Shown here one piece after another: positions 8,012-17,016 of a stretch of DNA of 64,000 nt. The position numbers were made by a program, and so were the translations under genes. The stretch's first letter is position 1. Each line of letters begins with the position of its first letter. The notes under the pieces are model-generated. The model was not told where the DNA came from and searched no databases. It saw nothing but the letters and a program-made list of their open reading frames with translations. This stretch comes from Syntrophomonas sp. UBA4922. Its GTDB lineage: Bacteria; Bacillota; Syntrophomonadia; Syntrophomonadales; Syntrophomonadaceae. The stretch covers positions 64,721 to 128,720 of the forward strand of contig DHBS01000006.1 of the NCBI GenBank assembly GCA_002398825.1, in the 5' to 3' direction.

Positions 8012-8051
8012 AACTGCGACCTCCCTAAATTTAAACTGCAGGTCTGAAAGC

Positions 8052-8915
8052 TCACTCATCAACCACCATAGTGCCTATACCTTCTTTGGTGAATATCTCC
8101 AAAAGGATGGCATGCGGAACCCGGCCATCGATGATATGGGTTCGGCCTACCCCGGCCCGCACCGCTTCCAGGCAGCAATCCACCTTGGGGAGCATGCCTC
8201 CGGCGATGGTGCCGTCTTTTATATACTGATCGACATCGCTCAGTTTCAATACCGAAATCAGTGTGGAAGGATCCCGGGCATCTTTCAACAGTCCGGGAAC
8301 ATCGGTTAATAACACCAGTTTATCAGCTTTCATGGCAGCTGCGATAGCCGAAGCCACCAGATCGGCATTGATATTGTAGCTGTCCTGGTTTTCATCGATG
8401 CCGATGGGCGCGATGACGGGGATATAGTTGTTGGCGATCAGGGTTTCAATGATCCCCGGGTTAATCTGCACCACCTCACCCACATAGCCCATTTGGGCAG
8501 TATCCCCTACCGGGCGGGCTTTGATCAGGCTGCCGTCTTTGCCGGAGATGCCGATGGCTTGACCGCCGTTGGCGTTGAGGCCGGCTACGATCTCTTTATT
8601 GACCTTGCCCCCCAGAACCATCTCCACCACTTCCATGGTTGAGCGGTCGGTGACCCGGAGCCCGTTGACGAATTCACTCTTGAGGCCCAGGCGTTTCAGC
8701 ATTTGGGTGATCTCCGGCCCCCCGCCGTGCACCACGATAGGGTTCATCCCCACATATTTCATCAATACGATATCCTGCATGATCTTCTGTTTGAGGTCGC
8801 ATTTCGCCATGGCTGCGCCGCCGTATTTTATCACCACGGTGCGCCCGTAAAATTCCTTTATATATGGCAAGGCCTCCACCAGGATCTCAGCTTTTTCCAG
8901 GGCTGACAGGTGCAT
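8052..8915 (-). CDS. argB: N-acetylglutamate kinase
   Basis: ArgB phosphorylates N-acetylglutamate and is the usual arginine-inhibited step when ArgJ recycles acetyl groups. The product has VVIKYGGAAM for ATP, VHGGGPEI, NGLRVTD and a C-terminal ATP-binding region with GGMLPKVDCCLEAVRAGV. An N-terminal helix of about 20 residues (MHLSALEKAEILVEALPYI) is the feature that distinguishes hexameric, arginine-sensitive kinases from the dimeric E. coli type, so feedback inhibition is likely. I use ATG at 8915 with AGGAGG 8 bases upstream, rather than the longer frame from 8972, which has no such site. Confidence 0.96.
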   Translation of the reverse strand: MHLSALEKAEILVEALPYIKEFYGRTVVIKYGGAAMAKCDLKQKIMQDIVLMKYVGMNPIVVHGGGPEITQMLKRLGLKSEFVNGLRVTDRSTMEVVEMVLGGKVNKEIVAGLNANGGQAIGISGKDGSLIKARPVGDTAQMGYVGEVVQINPGIIETLIANNYIPVIAPIGIDENQDSYNINADLVASAIAAAMKADKLVLLTDVPGLLKDARDPSTLISVLKLSDVDQYIKDGTIAGGMLPKVDCCLEAVRAGVGRTHIIDGRVPHAILLEIFTKEGIGTMVVDE

Positions 8916-8999
8916 CTCTTTCTCCTCCTCACGGTTACTAAATCGATCCGCCAGTATCCAGTCTATGCCCACTTCTGGGAATGTGTGTATACACCCGTA

Positions 9000-10205
9000 T
9001 CAGGTGCGGTAGTCCGCATTGATTTTCACATAGTCGTAGGAGAGGTCGCATCCCCAGGCAGTAGCCTGACCATCACCGGACTTCAAATCCACGATGATGG
9101 TCACGTTCTCCCGCTCCAGCTCTTTACGGGCCTTTTCCTCGTCAAAACTCAAGCCCATGCCGTTCTGGCACATCTTTTCCCGCCCCAGGTATATGTCTAC
9201 CCGGGAAGGATCGAAAACGGCCCCGGAGTAGCCGGCTGCAGCCAAAATGCGTCCCCAGTTGGCATCATGGCCGAAAATAGCGGCTTTGGTCAGGTTGGAT
9301 GCGGTGATAGAGCGGGCTATGGTGCGGGCCGCATTCTGATCCGCAGCTCCAACCACCTGAACCTCCACCAGATGATTGGCCCCTTCGCCATCCCGGGCGA
9401 TTTTTTTGGCCAGGGCGGTGTTGACATAGTCCAGAGCCGCCTTGAAAGTCTTGTAATCAGGGCTGTGTTCATCATCAATGACCGGGTTGGCCGCCAGTCC
9501 ATTGGCCAGGATCGCGGCCATGTCATTGGTCGAGGTATCGCGGTCCACACTGATCATGTTATATGAAATCCCTACCGAGGATTTAAGCAGTTTATTCAGG
9601 CACTCCGCTTCGATGTTGGCATCAGTGGTGATGAAGGCCAGCATGGTTGCCATATTGGGGTGGATCATGCCGGAGCCTTTGGCAATGGCGCCGATAGTTA
9701 CGGTTCTGCCCTGCAGTTCGATCTGCACTGCTATCTCTTTCTTCACCAGATCGGTGGTCATAATGGCCATAGCGGTATTGCCCGAGCCCTCTGGGGTCAG
9801 GGTGGAAACCGCCTGCTTTACCCCGCAGAGCACCCGCTCTAAAGGCAGCTGCACCCCGATGACCCCGGTGGAGGCCACCAAGACATCCTGAGGCTCGATA
9901 TTCAGCAACCCGGCTGCGTAAACTGCGGTTTCAATGGCATCGTCCAGCCCTTGTTTCCCGGTGCAGGCGTTGGCGTTGCCGCTGTTGACCACAATCGCCT
10001 GAGCCCTGCCGTTTTCAAGATGACTTCTGCACACATCCAGGCAGGCCGCATGGACGACATTAGTGGTATAAACTGCGGCTGCAGTGCAGGGCAGCGCTGA
10101 ATAGATGACCGCTACGTCCCGGCGGTTCTTATATTTAATCTCGGCACACACCCCCTGGGCCAGGAAACCCTGGGGCGCGGTTATGCCTCCTTCAATTACT
10201 TTCAT
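9000..10205 (-). CDS. argJ: Glutamate N-acetyltransferase (ornithine acetyltransferase)
   Basis: ArgJ moves the acetyl group from N-acetylornithine to glutamate, and in bifunctional forms also uses acetyl-CoA. The 401-residue precursor contains the self-cleavage site NMATMLAFITTDA. The Thr after Ala becomes the nucleophile of the beta chain. Oxyanion residues lie in ASTGVIG. Other family blocks are VVNSGNANACTG and GEGANHLVEV. ATG at 10205 has GGAGG 8 bases upstream. Because argJ is present and no argA or argE was seen, acetyl groups are probably recycled. It lies 35 bases after argC. Confidence 0.97.
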   Translation of the reverse strand: MKVIEGGITAPQGFLAQGVCAEIKYKNRRDVAVIYSALPCTAAAVYTTNVVHAACLDVCRSHLENGRAQAIVVNSGNANACTGKQGLDDAIETAVYAAGLLNIEPQDVLVASTGVIGVQLPLERVLCGVKQAVSTLTPEGSGNTAMAIMTTDLVKKEIAVQIELQGRTVTIGAIAKGSGMIHPNMATMLAFITTDANIEAECLNKLLKSSVGISYNMISVDRDTSTNDMAAILANGLAANPVIDDEHSPDYKTFKAALDYVNTALAKKIARDGEGANHLVEVQVVGAADQNAARTIARSITASNLTKAAIFGHDANWGRILAAAGYSGAVFDPSRVDIYLGREKMCQNGMGLSFDEEKARKELERENVTIIVDLKSGDGQATAWGCDLSYDYVKINADYRT

Positions 10206-10240
10206 TGTTATTTCCTCCGCTTCAACTTATCGGGTCGTTA

Positions 10241-11278
10241 TCAAGGGTATACCCCGGCGCCGGCTATAGCCTCGTGCTCGGGCTGCCCCAGCAGCAGGTT
10301 GAGGTTTTGCACGGCCTGACCGGAAGCCCCCCGGTTGAGATTGTCTATGGCCGATACCAGAATGACTCGCCGGCTGAGCGGGCTGACATGCAGCCCGATA
10401 TGTACATAGTTGCTGCCATACACCCATTTGGTATTGGGCACGGTATCACCCGGCAGTATTTTGATAAAGCGCTCCTGATGGTAGAATTCCTCCAGGGTGG
10501 CGCGCACCTTTTCGGCCTTAACCCCCTGGGCCAGCCGGGCGTAAGCAGTGGTGAGGATGCCGCGGTTCATGGGAACCAGATGCGGGGTGAAAACCATTTC
10601 CACTTCACACCCGGCCGCCAAGCTCAGTTCCTGAGCGATTTCCGGGCCGTGGCGGTGGCTGCCCACCCCGTAAGCCTTTATGCCCTCATTGACCTCACAG
10701 AAGTGGCTGCTCTGTTTCAGGGTGCGCCCCGCCCCGGATACGCCGCTCTTGGAGTCAATCACCAGACCTTCGCATTCCAGCACCCCCGCTCGCAAGAGCG
10801 GCGCCAGGGGTACAATGGCGCTGGTAGGGAAACAGCCCGGATTGGCGATCAGACGGGCCGCTTTGATTTCCTGGCGGTATAATTCTGGCAGGCCGTATAC
10901 CGCTTCTTTGAGCAAGCCCGGTTGAGCATGGAGCAGTTCGTAATAATGCTCGTAAAGGGCCGCGTCTTTCAGGCGAAAATCGGCTCCCAGATCAATGCAC
11001 TTGATGCCCGCTGCCAGCAGCTCCGGGGCCATTTCCATGGAAACCCCGTGGGGAAGCGCCAGAAAGGCTGCTTCACAGCGACCCGCCAGTTTTTTTACGT
11101 CGCTCTCTTCGCAGGTCAGGTCACAAAAACCGCTGAGATGGGGATATAAATAATCAATACGTTGGCCTATATTTTCCGTGGATAATACCGCGATCACTTG
11201 AACCGCAGGATGTTGGGCCAGTATTCTCAACAATTCCGCGGCGGTATAGCCGTCGCCTACAATTCCAACCTTATGCAA
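10241..11278 (-). CDS. argC: N-acetyl-gamma-glutamyl-phosphate reductase
   Basis: ArgC reduces N-acetylglutamyl phosphate to the semialdehyde with NADPH. The N-terminal Rossmann motif is VGIVGDGYTAAELL. The usual GxxGYxGxEL has Asp-Gly-Tyr-Thr-Ala here. The catalytic cysteine lies in ANPGCFPTSAI, and the active-site region also has SKSGVSGAGR and the C-terminal AIDNLNRGASGQAVQNLNLL. It has 345 residues, the normal length. The start is TTG at 11276-11278, with AGGAGG about 10 bases upstream. It is the first gene of the arg run and is preceded by a promoter with an ARG-box-like site. Confidence 0.96.
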   Translation of the reverse strand: MHKVGIVGDGYTAAELLRILAQHPAVQVIAVLSTENIGQRIDYLYPHLSGFCDLTCEESDVKKLAGRCEAAFLALPHGVSMEMAPELLAAGIKCIDLGADFRLKDAALYEHYYELLHAQPGLLKEAVYGLPELYRQEIKAARLIANPGCFPTSAIVPLAPLLRAGVLECEGLVIDSKSGVSGAGRTLKQSSHFCEVNEGIKAYGVGSHRHGPEIAQELSLAAGCEVEMVFTPHLVPMNRGILTTAYARLAQGVKAEKVRATLEEFYHQERFIKILPGDTVPNTKWVYGSNYVHIGLHVSPLSRRVILVSAIDNLNRGASGQAVQNLNLLLGQPEHEAIAGAGVYP

Positions 11279-11318
11279 CGCCCTCAGGCCTCCTTGTTAT
11301 AATTCAAAGTTAAAAACT

Positions 11319-11353
11319 CTTATAATTATACAACCGAGTGTATAATGTTACAA
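11319..11353 (-). promoter_or_regulatory. arg operon promoter with overlapping ARG-box candidate
   Basis: On the minus strand TTGTAA (11348-11353) and TATAAT (11325-11330) are separated by exactly 17 bases. The -10 box lies inside TGTATAATTATAAG (11319-11332), which matches 10 of 12 fixed positions of the half-symmetric ArgR consensus TGNATWWWWATNCA. Its core TATAATTATA is a perfect palindrome. An ArgR dimer or hexamer there would block RNA polymerase. No argR gene is in the window. Confidence 0.65.
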
Positions 11354-11437
11354 CAACTTTTTATTAAAGCAACTCATTGTTTTAATGGCCAAGGGCTTGA
11401 TACGGCGGTTTACGAGAAATTTTTCGCCGCGCTAAAA

Positions 11438-11469
11438 GGGACCCTATGATTATTTTTTCATAGGGTCCC
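11438..11469 (-). terminator. Terminator hairpin after the cyclase gene
   Basis: GGGACCCTATGA and its perfect complement form a 12-bp stem around an 8-base T-rich loop, about 125 bases after the cyclase stop codon. On the minus strand it is followed by TTTTAG. It separates the cyclase from the arg promoter region. Confidence 0.7.
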
Positions 11470-11593
11470 CATTTCTATCAACACTGAGCCAGTCGCGGGG
11501 TTAAATGATAAGGCAAAACCCCTATCATGGCTTCAGCCTTTATGAGCGGGAAATAACCGTTAAAATATTGAAGGCCTTCAGGCCATGCCTTGA

Positions 11594-12238
11594 TCAGTCC
11601 AGCAGAGCCACCGCCCGGACGGGAGAGCCGTCCGCATCAATATGTTTTAAGGGAAAGGCGCATAGTGTAAACAGGCCGCCGCCCAGCAGGTGCAAATTGG
11701 TGAGGTTTTCTATGACCACCATTTCATTGTACTTAAACAACTTTTTGTGCATGGTCAGGTTTTGGTCGCTGATAGGATCGATGCTTATGGCGTCTACTCC
11801 CACCCCTTTTTTATTCCCTTTTATCAAGTAGTCGGCAACATCATCAGCGATACAAGGGTAGTCTCCGAAATAATCATTCGTTCCCCAGTATCGGTCCCAG
11901 CCGGAACGGAAAAGGATAAACTCCGCCTGGTCGGCCTTTTCCCTGACCCGGTTGATACGCTCCACAGTGATAGACTGTCCGGCTGTCAAATCGGAGCAAT
12001 CTATTGCCAACGCTTTGCCCACGAATTGCGAAACCGGGAACTTGTCAAGGGTGGTTCGGCCTGGAAAGAGATGCGCCGGAGGGTCCATATGGGTCCCGGT
12101 GTGCGTATACATGCTGATCAAAGTCTCTTTAAACCCATGTACATCGTAAGAATTGGCAAGCCGCATCCTGGGCCCCGCAGTGCCCGGATAAACCGGCATG
12201 TCCTCCGAAATCAAATGGGTGAGGTCAATTATTTGCAC
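11594..12238 (-). CDS. Cyclase-family (kynurenine formamidase-like) metal hydrolase
   Basis: The product of about 214 residues belongs to the cyclase/KynB superfamily, metal-dependent amide or ester hydrolases. Evidence is IIDLTHLISEDMPVYPG at the N-terminus, the metal-binding HTGTHMDPPAHL, GVGVDAISIDP, and the C-terminal ENLTNLHLL..GG. The start is GTG at 12236-12238, with AGGAGG 5 bases upstream. A longer frame from 12274 runs through that ribosome site. No tryptophan-degradation genes are nearby, so the kynurenine role is not supported. The substrate is unknown. It is flanked by hairpins on both sides and appears to be transcribed alone. Confidence 0.85.
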   Translation of the reverse strand: MQIIDLTHLISEDMPVYPGTAGPRMRLANSYDVHGFKETLISMYTHTGTHMDPPAHLFPGRTTLDKFPVSQFVGKALAIDCSDLTAGQSITVERINRVREKADQAEFILFRSGWDRYWGTNDYFGDYPCIADDVADYLIKGNKKGVGVDAISIDPISDQNLTMHKKLFKYNEMVVIENLTNLHLLGGGLFTLCAFPLKHIDADGSPVRAVALLD

Positions 12239-12345
12239 TTTTTCCTCCTGTGATTGGCCGGGCCGCTCCTGCACCTGAAGCCGCCGGGCAGCATCAATCG
12301 CTCAGTAAGCTGTGCAGAGCGAGCGACGGAAGCGAAGAGTAAGGC

Positions 12346-12406
12346 GCTCAATAGGCCCGCGATTGAGGCGTACAAATAGTACGTTGATTGAGCGGACCTA
12401 TTGAGC
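12346..12406. repeat. Long imperfect palindromic element
   Basis: Arms GCTCAATAGGCCCGC (12346-12360) and GCGGACCTATTGAGC (12392-12406) pair at 14 of 15 positions. Inside is a second hairpin, CGTAC-AAATA-GTACG at 12369-12383, flanked by two GATTGAG copies. The element lies in the 286-base gap between dapL and the cyclase gene. It resembles a REP/MITE-like palindrome or a structured RNA. No second copy was noticed in the window. Confidence 0.55.
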
Positions 12407-12438
12407 AACGCAGGTATTCGCTGTTGTCGACGGTCTGA

Positions 12439-12457
12439 CCCTTGCAGGATGCAAGGG
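12439..12457. terminator. Hairpin after dapL, terminator-like
   Basis: CCCTTGC and GCAAGGG form a perfect 7-bp stem with loop AGGAT, about 70 bases after the dapL stop codon. There is no U run on the minus strand, so it is at best a weak or Rho-independent-poor terminator. Confidence 0.35.
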
Positions 12458-12524
12458 AATGTATAGCCGAATTATATCAGTTATTTTCTGTTTATTACAG
12501 TTCCACCGCATATAGTCCTTCGGT

Positions 12525-13682
12525 TCAGCTTATGGCTTTTATGCGCTTAAAGGCTTCAATGATCCTGGAGGTGTCCACGGTAAGAGCAATCCGGAAATAA
12601 CCTTCCCCGTACTGTCCGTAGCCGTTTCCGGGGGTGAGGATGACCTGGGCTTTTTCCAAAATCATTTCACAATATTCAGCCGATGTATAATCAGCAGGCA
12701 CCTTGACCCACATATAGAAGCTGCCCAGGGGGGGCCTGAATTTCCAGCCCAATTGCTTCATACCTTCCGCTGCCGCATCACGGCGCTCCTGGTACATTTG
12801 CTGCAGTTCCGCCACGGCGTCTTGAGGACCTTCCAAAGCAGCTATCCCGGCATACTGTATGGCCTGGAAAACACCCGAATCCACGTTGGATTTGAAGCGC
12901 CCCATCACTTCCACCGCATCTCTGTTGCCCGCCATCCAGCCTATTCTCCAACCGGTCATGTTGTAGGTTTTGGAGAGGGAGTGGAATTCAACCCCCACTT
13001 CTTTGGCCTGGGGCAATTGTAGAAAACTGGGGGCCTGATAGCCATCATAAGCCAGTTCGGAATAAGCCGCATCATGGCACACCAGAATATCGTAAGCTCT
13101 TGCAAATTCGATGACCTTATGGTAAAAACCAATATCCGCCACCGCTCCGGTGGGGTTGTTGGGATAGTTGATAAACATGAGTTTAGACTCCCTGGCTACA
13201 TGGGCCGGAATATCCTCCAGAACGGGCAGGTAACCGTTTTCTTCATGCAAAGGCATCACAAAGGGCTTGCCTCCGGCCAGCTGAGTGCCGATAGCGTATA
13301 CCGGGTAGCCTGGATCAGGAACCAGGTTGATATCCCCTGGATCCAGATAAGCAAAGGATATATGAGCGATGCCTTCTTTGGAGCCCAGAAGTGACACCAC
13401 TTCTGTTTTAGGATCCAGTTGCACCCCGAAGCGCCTTCCATACCATCCGGCTACGGCCTCGCGGTAGCGCAGCAGCCCTGCTGAGCTGGGATACTGATGG
13501 TTGGGGCTGTCATTAATCGATTGGGCCATAACGTCTATGATGTGCTGGGGAGTGGGCTGGTCAGGATCCCCAATCCCCAAATTGATGACATCTATGCCCC
13601 GCTCCCGGGCCTCTTCAATCTTTTTTTCGATGCGGGCGAACAGATAAGGGGGCAGGTTTTGCATAGCCTGGTTCGCTTTCAT
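12525..13682 (-). CDS. dapL: LL-diaminopimelate aminotransferase
   Basis: DapL converts tetrahydrodipicolinate directly to LL-diaminopimelate with glutamate as donor, bypassing acylated intermediates. The 385-residue product is a class I PLP aminotransferase: [14 protein letters not shown] near the N-terminus, [20 protein letters not shown], and the PLP lysine in [17 protein letters not shown]. The dapL assignment rather than a generic aspartate-type enzyme comes from the [14 protein letters not shown] block and from dapF immediately upstream. ATG at 13682 has AGGAGG about 11 bases upstream. It is the last gene of the glnA-glt-dap run. DAP is needed for peptidoglycan and lysine, and its precursor also feeds spore dipicolinate. 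Confidence 0.9.
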   Translation of the reverse strand: MKANQAMQNLPPYLFARIEKKIEEARERGIDVINLGIGDPDQPTPQHIIDVMAQSINDSPNHQYPSSAGLLRYREAVAGWYGRRFGVQLDPKTEVVSLLGSKEGIAHISFAYLDPGDINLVPDPGYPVYAIGTQLAGGKPFVMPLHEENGYLPVLEDIPAHVARESKLMFINYPNNPTGAVADIGFYHKVIEFARAYDILVCHDAAYSELAYDGYQAPSFLQLPQAKEVGVEFHSLSKTYNMTGWRIGWMAGNRDAVEVMGRFKSNVDSGVFQAIQYAGIAALEGPQDAVAELQQMYQERRDAAAEGMKQLGWKFRPPLGSFYMWVKVPADYTSAEYCEMILEKAQVILTPGNGYGQYGEGYFRIALTVDTSRIIEAFKRIKAIS

Positions 13683-13704
13683 AATAAATCACTCCTCCTT
13701 AGCC

Positions 13705-14538
13705 TCAAACATTACTGTCGTCGCCGATAATGCCCCTGAATACCGCCTGGGCGGGCCCGGTCATGTAGACATGGTCATCATTTCGGTTCCATTCTATTAA
13801 AAGGTCGCCCCCGGGCAGGTGCACCAGAACCTCGCGTCCGGTGTGGCCTTGCAGATGTGCGGCCACCACCGAAGCACAGGCGCCGGTTCCGCAGGCCAGG
13901 GTGACACCGGCCCCGCGTTCCCACACCCTGACGATGATCTCGGAACTGCCCTTGACCTCGACGAACTCTACATTGGTGGCTGCCGGAAAGATGGGATGTC
14001 TCTCCAGATTGGCCCCCCACTGTGCCAGGGGCACCTGGCTGACATCCTCCGTAAAAATGATGGCATGGGGGTTGCCCATGGATACGGCATTGACCTTGAA
14101 CCACTCACCATAGGAATTTACCGGGATATCCAGGTTGCTGCCTTCTCCCTGTACCGGAATGAGAGGACGTTCCAGAATGGGACGGCCCATGTCCACCCGC
14201 ACCGCTTCATCTGATACAATGCGTATCAGGCGGTTTCCAGCCAGGGTCTTCACCGCAAAAGCATCTTGGTCGACCAGCCCCGCCTTACGGGCATACAAAG
14301 CTATGCAGCGGATGCCGTTTCCGCACATCTCAGCTTCCGACCCGTCGGGGTTGAATATGCGCATGAATATGTCTGCCCGGGAATCCTGCCCGGTAACCAG
14401 AATGCCATCGGCTCCAATCCCAAAATGGCGTTCACACCAGGCTGCGCTCACGGCCTGGTAGCAGGCCGCATCCTCGAAAGAAGCGGCTTCTACAACAATA
14501 AAATCATTGCCCAGACCATGCATTTTCACAAATTCCAT
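13705..14538 (-). CDS. dapF: Diaminopimelate epimerase
   Basis: DapF turns LL-DAP into meso-DAP using two cysteines and no cofactor. The catalytic pair is visible as EMCGNGIRC (first Cys) and TLACGTGACAS (second Cys). Other blocks are MEFVKMHGLGNDFIV at the N-terminus, NPDGSEAEMCG, and MGNPHAI. I start at ATG 14538 with AGGAGG 7 bases upstream. In-frame codons further upstream overlap the ribosome site. About 277 residues is the normal length. It follows gltB3 by 59 bases and precedes dapL by 22. Confidence 0.96.
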   Translation of the reverse strand: MEFVKMHGLGNDFIVVEAASFEDAACYQAVSAAWCERHFGIGADGILVTGQDSRADIFMRIFNPDGSEAEMCGNGIRCIALYARKAGLVDQDAFAVKTLAGNRLIRIVSDEAVRVDMGRPILERPLIPVQGEGSNLDIPVNSYGEWFKVNAVSMGNPHAIIFTEDVSQVPLAQWGANLERHPIFPAATNVEFVEVKGSSEIIVRVWERGAGVTLACGTGACASVVAAHLQGHTGREVLVHLPGGDLLIEWNRNDDHVYMTGPAQAVFRGIIGDDSNV

Positions 14539-14597
14539 ATGGTTTCCTCCTTCACCACCTGTGTTCAATGTGCCTATTTAGTCTCTACAGTCAGGTC

Positions 14598-15338
14598 CTA
14601 GCCCGTAAACCCGGTATACATATGGGAGAAGATGCGCTTATCCACAGCTGTTAAACGGGTAAAGGGTTCCGCCAGAATGAGATCTATATCGTATGAAAAA
14701 TGCGCCGCGAATCGCATCAGATAAGGCAATATGCTCTGTAAATCTTTTTCTCCATGCAGGACTTCAGTTTTAGTATTTTCTGCCAGGTGCCTCCGGGGGA
14801 CCTCGCCGCGCATATAGATTTCGCCTTCATACATGCCAGTTCCGCAATATGGCCCGATCAGGCTTCGATTGGAGCCGTTAACACCCAGAACGATAATGGT
14901 GCCCCCGGCCATATATTCCCCCACAAAAGCCCCGGCCTGGCCGCCCACTACAATGACGGGGCGCTTATCCTGATAAGCCTTCATGTGTATCCCCAGGCGG
15001 TATCCGGCATCATCCCTGATATACAGACCCCCGCCGCGCATGCCGTAGCCGGCGATATCGCCCACCCGGCCGTATACTACGATTTCGCCGTCGCTCATGG
15101 TATTTCCGACCCCTTCCTGCCCGTTGCCATAGAGCAAAATAGTGGGTCCGTCAGCGAAAGCCCCCAGGTTGTTTCCGGCAGTGCCGCGCAATACCAATCT
15201 CTTGCTATTCTTCCAACCGCAGCCCAGGTATCGGTGGCCATTGAGGTTCAATACCTCGATCTCCTGATCGGGGCTGGCCTTCAAGGCCTCCAGGAGTGAA
15301 TGCTGGTCGTAATCAACCGCATCGAAGACTGCCATCAT
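14598..15338 (-). CDS. gltB3: Glutamate synthase GXGXG-domain subunit
   Basis: This is the C-terminal beta-helix domain of the glutamate synthase large subunit as a separate 246-residue protein. The repeated Gly-rich turns (GTAGNNLGAFADG, YGNGQEGVGNTMSDGEIVVYG, GDIAGYGMRGG, GGQAGAFVGEYMAGGTIIVLG) define the GXGXG fold, which is structural and holds the amidotransferase and synthase domains in register. A C-terminal extension of about 60 residues has no motif I recognise. ATG at 15338 has AGGAGG 7 bases upstream and overlaps the end of the FAD oxidoreductase gene by 26 bases, so translation is probably coupled. Confidence 0.9.
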   Translation of the reverse strand: MMAVFDAVDYDQHSLLEALKASPDQEIEVLNLNGHRYLGCGWKNSKRLVLRGTAGNNLGAFADGPTILLYGNGQEGVGNTMSDGEIVVYGRVGDIAGYGMRGGGLYIRDDAGYRLGIHMKAYQDKRPVIVVGGQAGAFVGEYMAGGTIIVLGVNGSNRSLIGPYCGTGMYEGEIYMRGEVPRRHLAENTKTEVLHGEKDLQSILPYLMRFAAHFSYDIDLILAEPFTRLTAVDKRIFSHMYTGFTG

Positions 15339-16566
15339 CCTCCCACCTCCTTGTCTCTGCCAGATAAGCCGCCGGCAGGTTGGCTATGGAGGGTTGTTTG
15401 ATAAATTCTTGCCACTCCCCTGCCGCGATCTTCATCTGTTTTTCGGTTATGGCTGTCAGCGGTCCGGTTATGCCGGGAATATTGATGGAGATATACCGCA
15501 CCAGGTATTCTCCGTCGATGGTCAGCTCCAGAGAGCTTTGCCCTTCTTGCCAGTTCAGCACTGTGCCGCTGCTATTAGGGTCGCCCGCAGCTATGATGTG
15601 CATTCCCATAAAATGAACCGCATTCAAAAATATCCCCCCGGGATAATTGGCAGACTTGCCGGCCATATTGCACCCCGCCAGGTAGCCTTCCAGATGGGCC
15701 AGGGGCAAAAGAGCCATCACCTCAGCAGTTCCGCTCAAGATATTGCGGGTCTCTATGACATCCCCGGCTGCCCATATATTGGGGTTTGAAGTTTGCAGAT
15801 GCCGGTTTACAATAATACCCTGTCCGGTTTCCAGTCCGGCATCCCGGGCCAGGGCTTGATTGGGCCGGGTGCCCACTGCCACTATCACCAGCTGGGCCGG
15901 TATTTTAACGCCGTTATCCAGCTCGACCTGATGCTGTTCCGTTATGGACATGGCCTCGCGCCCGGTCAGCACCTGTATGCCCTGTTCTTCCAGATGCCGG
16001 GTCGCTGCTGTTGCGCTCCAGGGGCTCAATAAACGGGGCAGTATCTGTTCCTGCTTCTCCACTATCACTACTTTCATATTCCGCTGATGCAGGGCTTCAG
16101 CGGCTTTTATGCCGATCAGTCCGCTTCCCAGGACTACGGCCGTACCTCCCGCTTCGATCAGGGCCTCAATTTCCTCGGCATCTTTCCAGGTGTACAGGGT
16201 TTTTACCCAGGGCTGTTCTATGCCGGGCAGGCCGGGTATCACCGGACTGGCTCCGGTAGCCAGGAGCAGGCGGTCATAATCAACGCTCCTGCCGTCTTCC
16301 AGCACAACCTGGCCTTCGGCTGGATCGATCCTGACTGCCCGGCCGGCTATTACCCGGGCCTGTTGCTGGGCAAAGAATTCCTCGGGGCGGTAATACAGCA
16401 GAGAAGACGGTTTGCTGCCCGCCAGGAGATAGCTTATCAAGGGGCGGGTGTAGCAACCGCGCTTTTCCCCGTCGATTATCGTGATTTCTCCCTTCTGGTC
16501 GGCGCTGCGGATGCCTTCTACCGCACCCGCCGCTGCGATGCAATTGCCTATTATAACGTATCTCAC
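15313..16566 (-). CDS. FAD-dependent pyridine nucleotide-disulfide-type oxidoreductase of the glutamate synthase cluster
   Basis: The 417-residue protein has two dinucleotide-binding folds: FAD at the N-terminus (VIIGNCIAAAGAVEGIR) and NAD(P)H in the middle (VVLGSGLIGIKAAEAL). ATGASP and WAAGDVIE complete the FAD site. It resembles NADH-rubredoxin/nitrite reductase-type flavoproteins and has no redox CxxC pair. In this context it probably takes electrons from NAD(P)H and hands them, through the adjacent ferredoxin, to GltB2. That is inference. GTG at 16566 overlaps the ferredoxin stop by four bases, which indicates tight coupling. Confidence 0.85.
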   Translation of the reverse strand: MRYVIIGNCIAAAGAVEGIRSADQKGEITIIDGEKRGCYTRPLISYLLAGSKPSSLLYYRPEEFFAQQQARVIAGRAVRIDPAEGQVVLEDGRSVDYDRLLLATGASPVIPGLPGIEQPWVKTLYTWKDAEEIEALIEAGGTAVVLGSGLIGIKAAEALHQRNMKVVIVEKQEQILPRLLSPWSATAATRHLEEQGIQVLTGREAMSITEQHQVELDNGVKIPAQLVIVAVGTRPNQALARDAGLETGQGIIVNRHLQTSNPNIWAAGDVIETRNILSGTAEVMALLPLAHLEGYLAGCNMAGKSANYPGGIFLNAVHFMGMHIIAAGDPNSSGTVLNWQEGQSSLELTIDGEYLVRYISINIPGITGPLTAITEKQMKIAAGEWQEFIKQPSIANLPAAYLAETRRWEDDGSLRCG

Positions 16567-17006
16567 GGTCTATCCACCTCCTCTGCCAGTCTTAGTGCGC
16601 CGTTGGGACAGAAAGCCACACAGGCAGGCGTCCCGGACAAGCCGCGGCACAGATCGCATTTTATGGCCCGGGAAGAATCCCGGGAAGGCTGTATATGTCC
16701 AAAAGGGCACACCATTACACAGGTGAAGCAGCCCACACAGCGCTGGCTGTCAATAAACACGGTGCCTTTTTCATCCTTCTGTAGTGCGCCGGTGATGCAG
16801 GCATTGATGCAGGGGGCATCCTGGCAATGCCTGCAGGTATTGATCCAGGATTCATGATTCTTTTTGATCAAACCCGCCCGGGCCTGGGGGGTTCCCTTTT
16901 TAAAGGCCTTAATCACATTGCCGTTGTAACCGTCATGGGCGGCTGCGCAGTACACCTGGCACAGCCCGCAGCCCAGGCAGTATTCGGAATTATTCTGTAC
17001 CTTCAT
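16563..17006 (-). CDS. Four-cluster ferredoxin (HycB/DmsB-like)
   Basis: The 147-residue protein has four Cys clusters typical of 4x[4Fe-4S] electron-transfer subunits: CLGCGLCQVYC near residue 10, CRHCQDAPCINAC in the middle, CVGCFTCVMVCP, and CDLCRGLSGTPACVAFCP at the C-terminus. No signal peptide or membrane segment is seen, so it is cytoplasmic. Lying between gltB2 and the FAD oxidoreductase, it probably wires the flavoprotein to the synthase subunit. ATG at 17006 follows GGGGG with a 6-base spacer. Confidence 0.88.
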   Translation of the reverse strand: MKVQNNSEYCLGCGLCQVYCAAAHDGYNGNVIKAFKKGTPQARAGLIKKNHESWINTCRHCQDAPCINACITGALQKDEKGTVFIDSQRCVGCFTCVMVCPFGHIQPSRDSSRAIKCDLCRGLSGTPACVAFCPNGALRLAEEVDRP

Positions 17007-17016
17007 GTAAATCCCC

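Noticed and set aside
11279..11593. T-box leader for arginine
   Set aside because: No T-box sequence or specifier stem was seen. An ARG-box-like site over the promoter explains control better.
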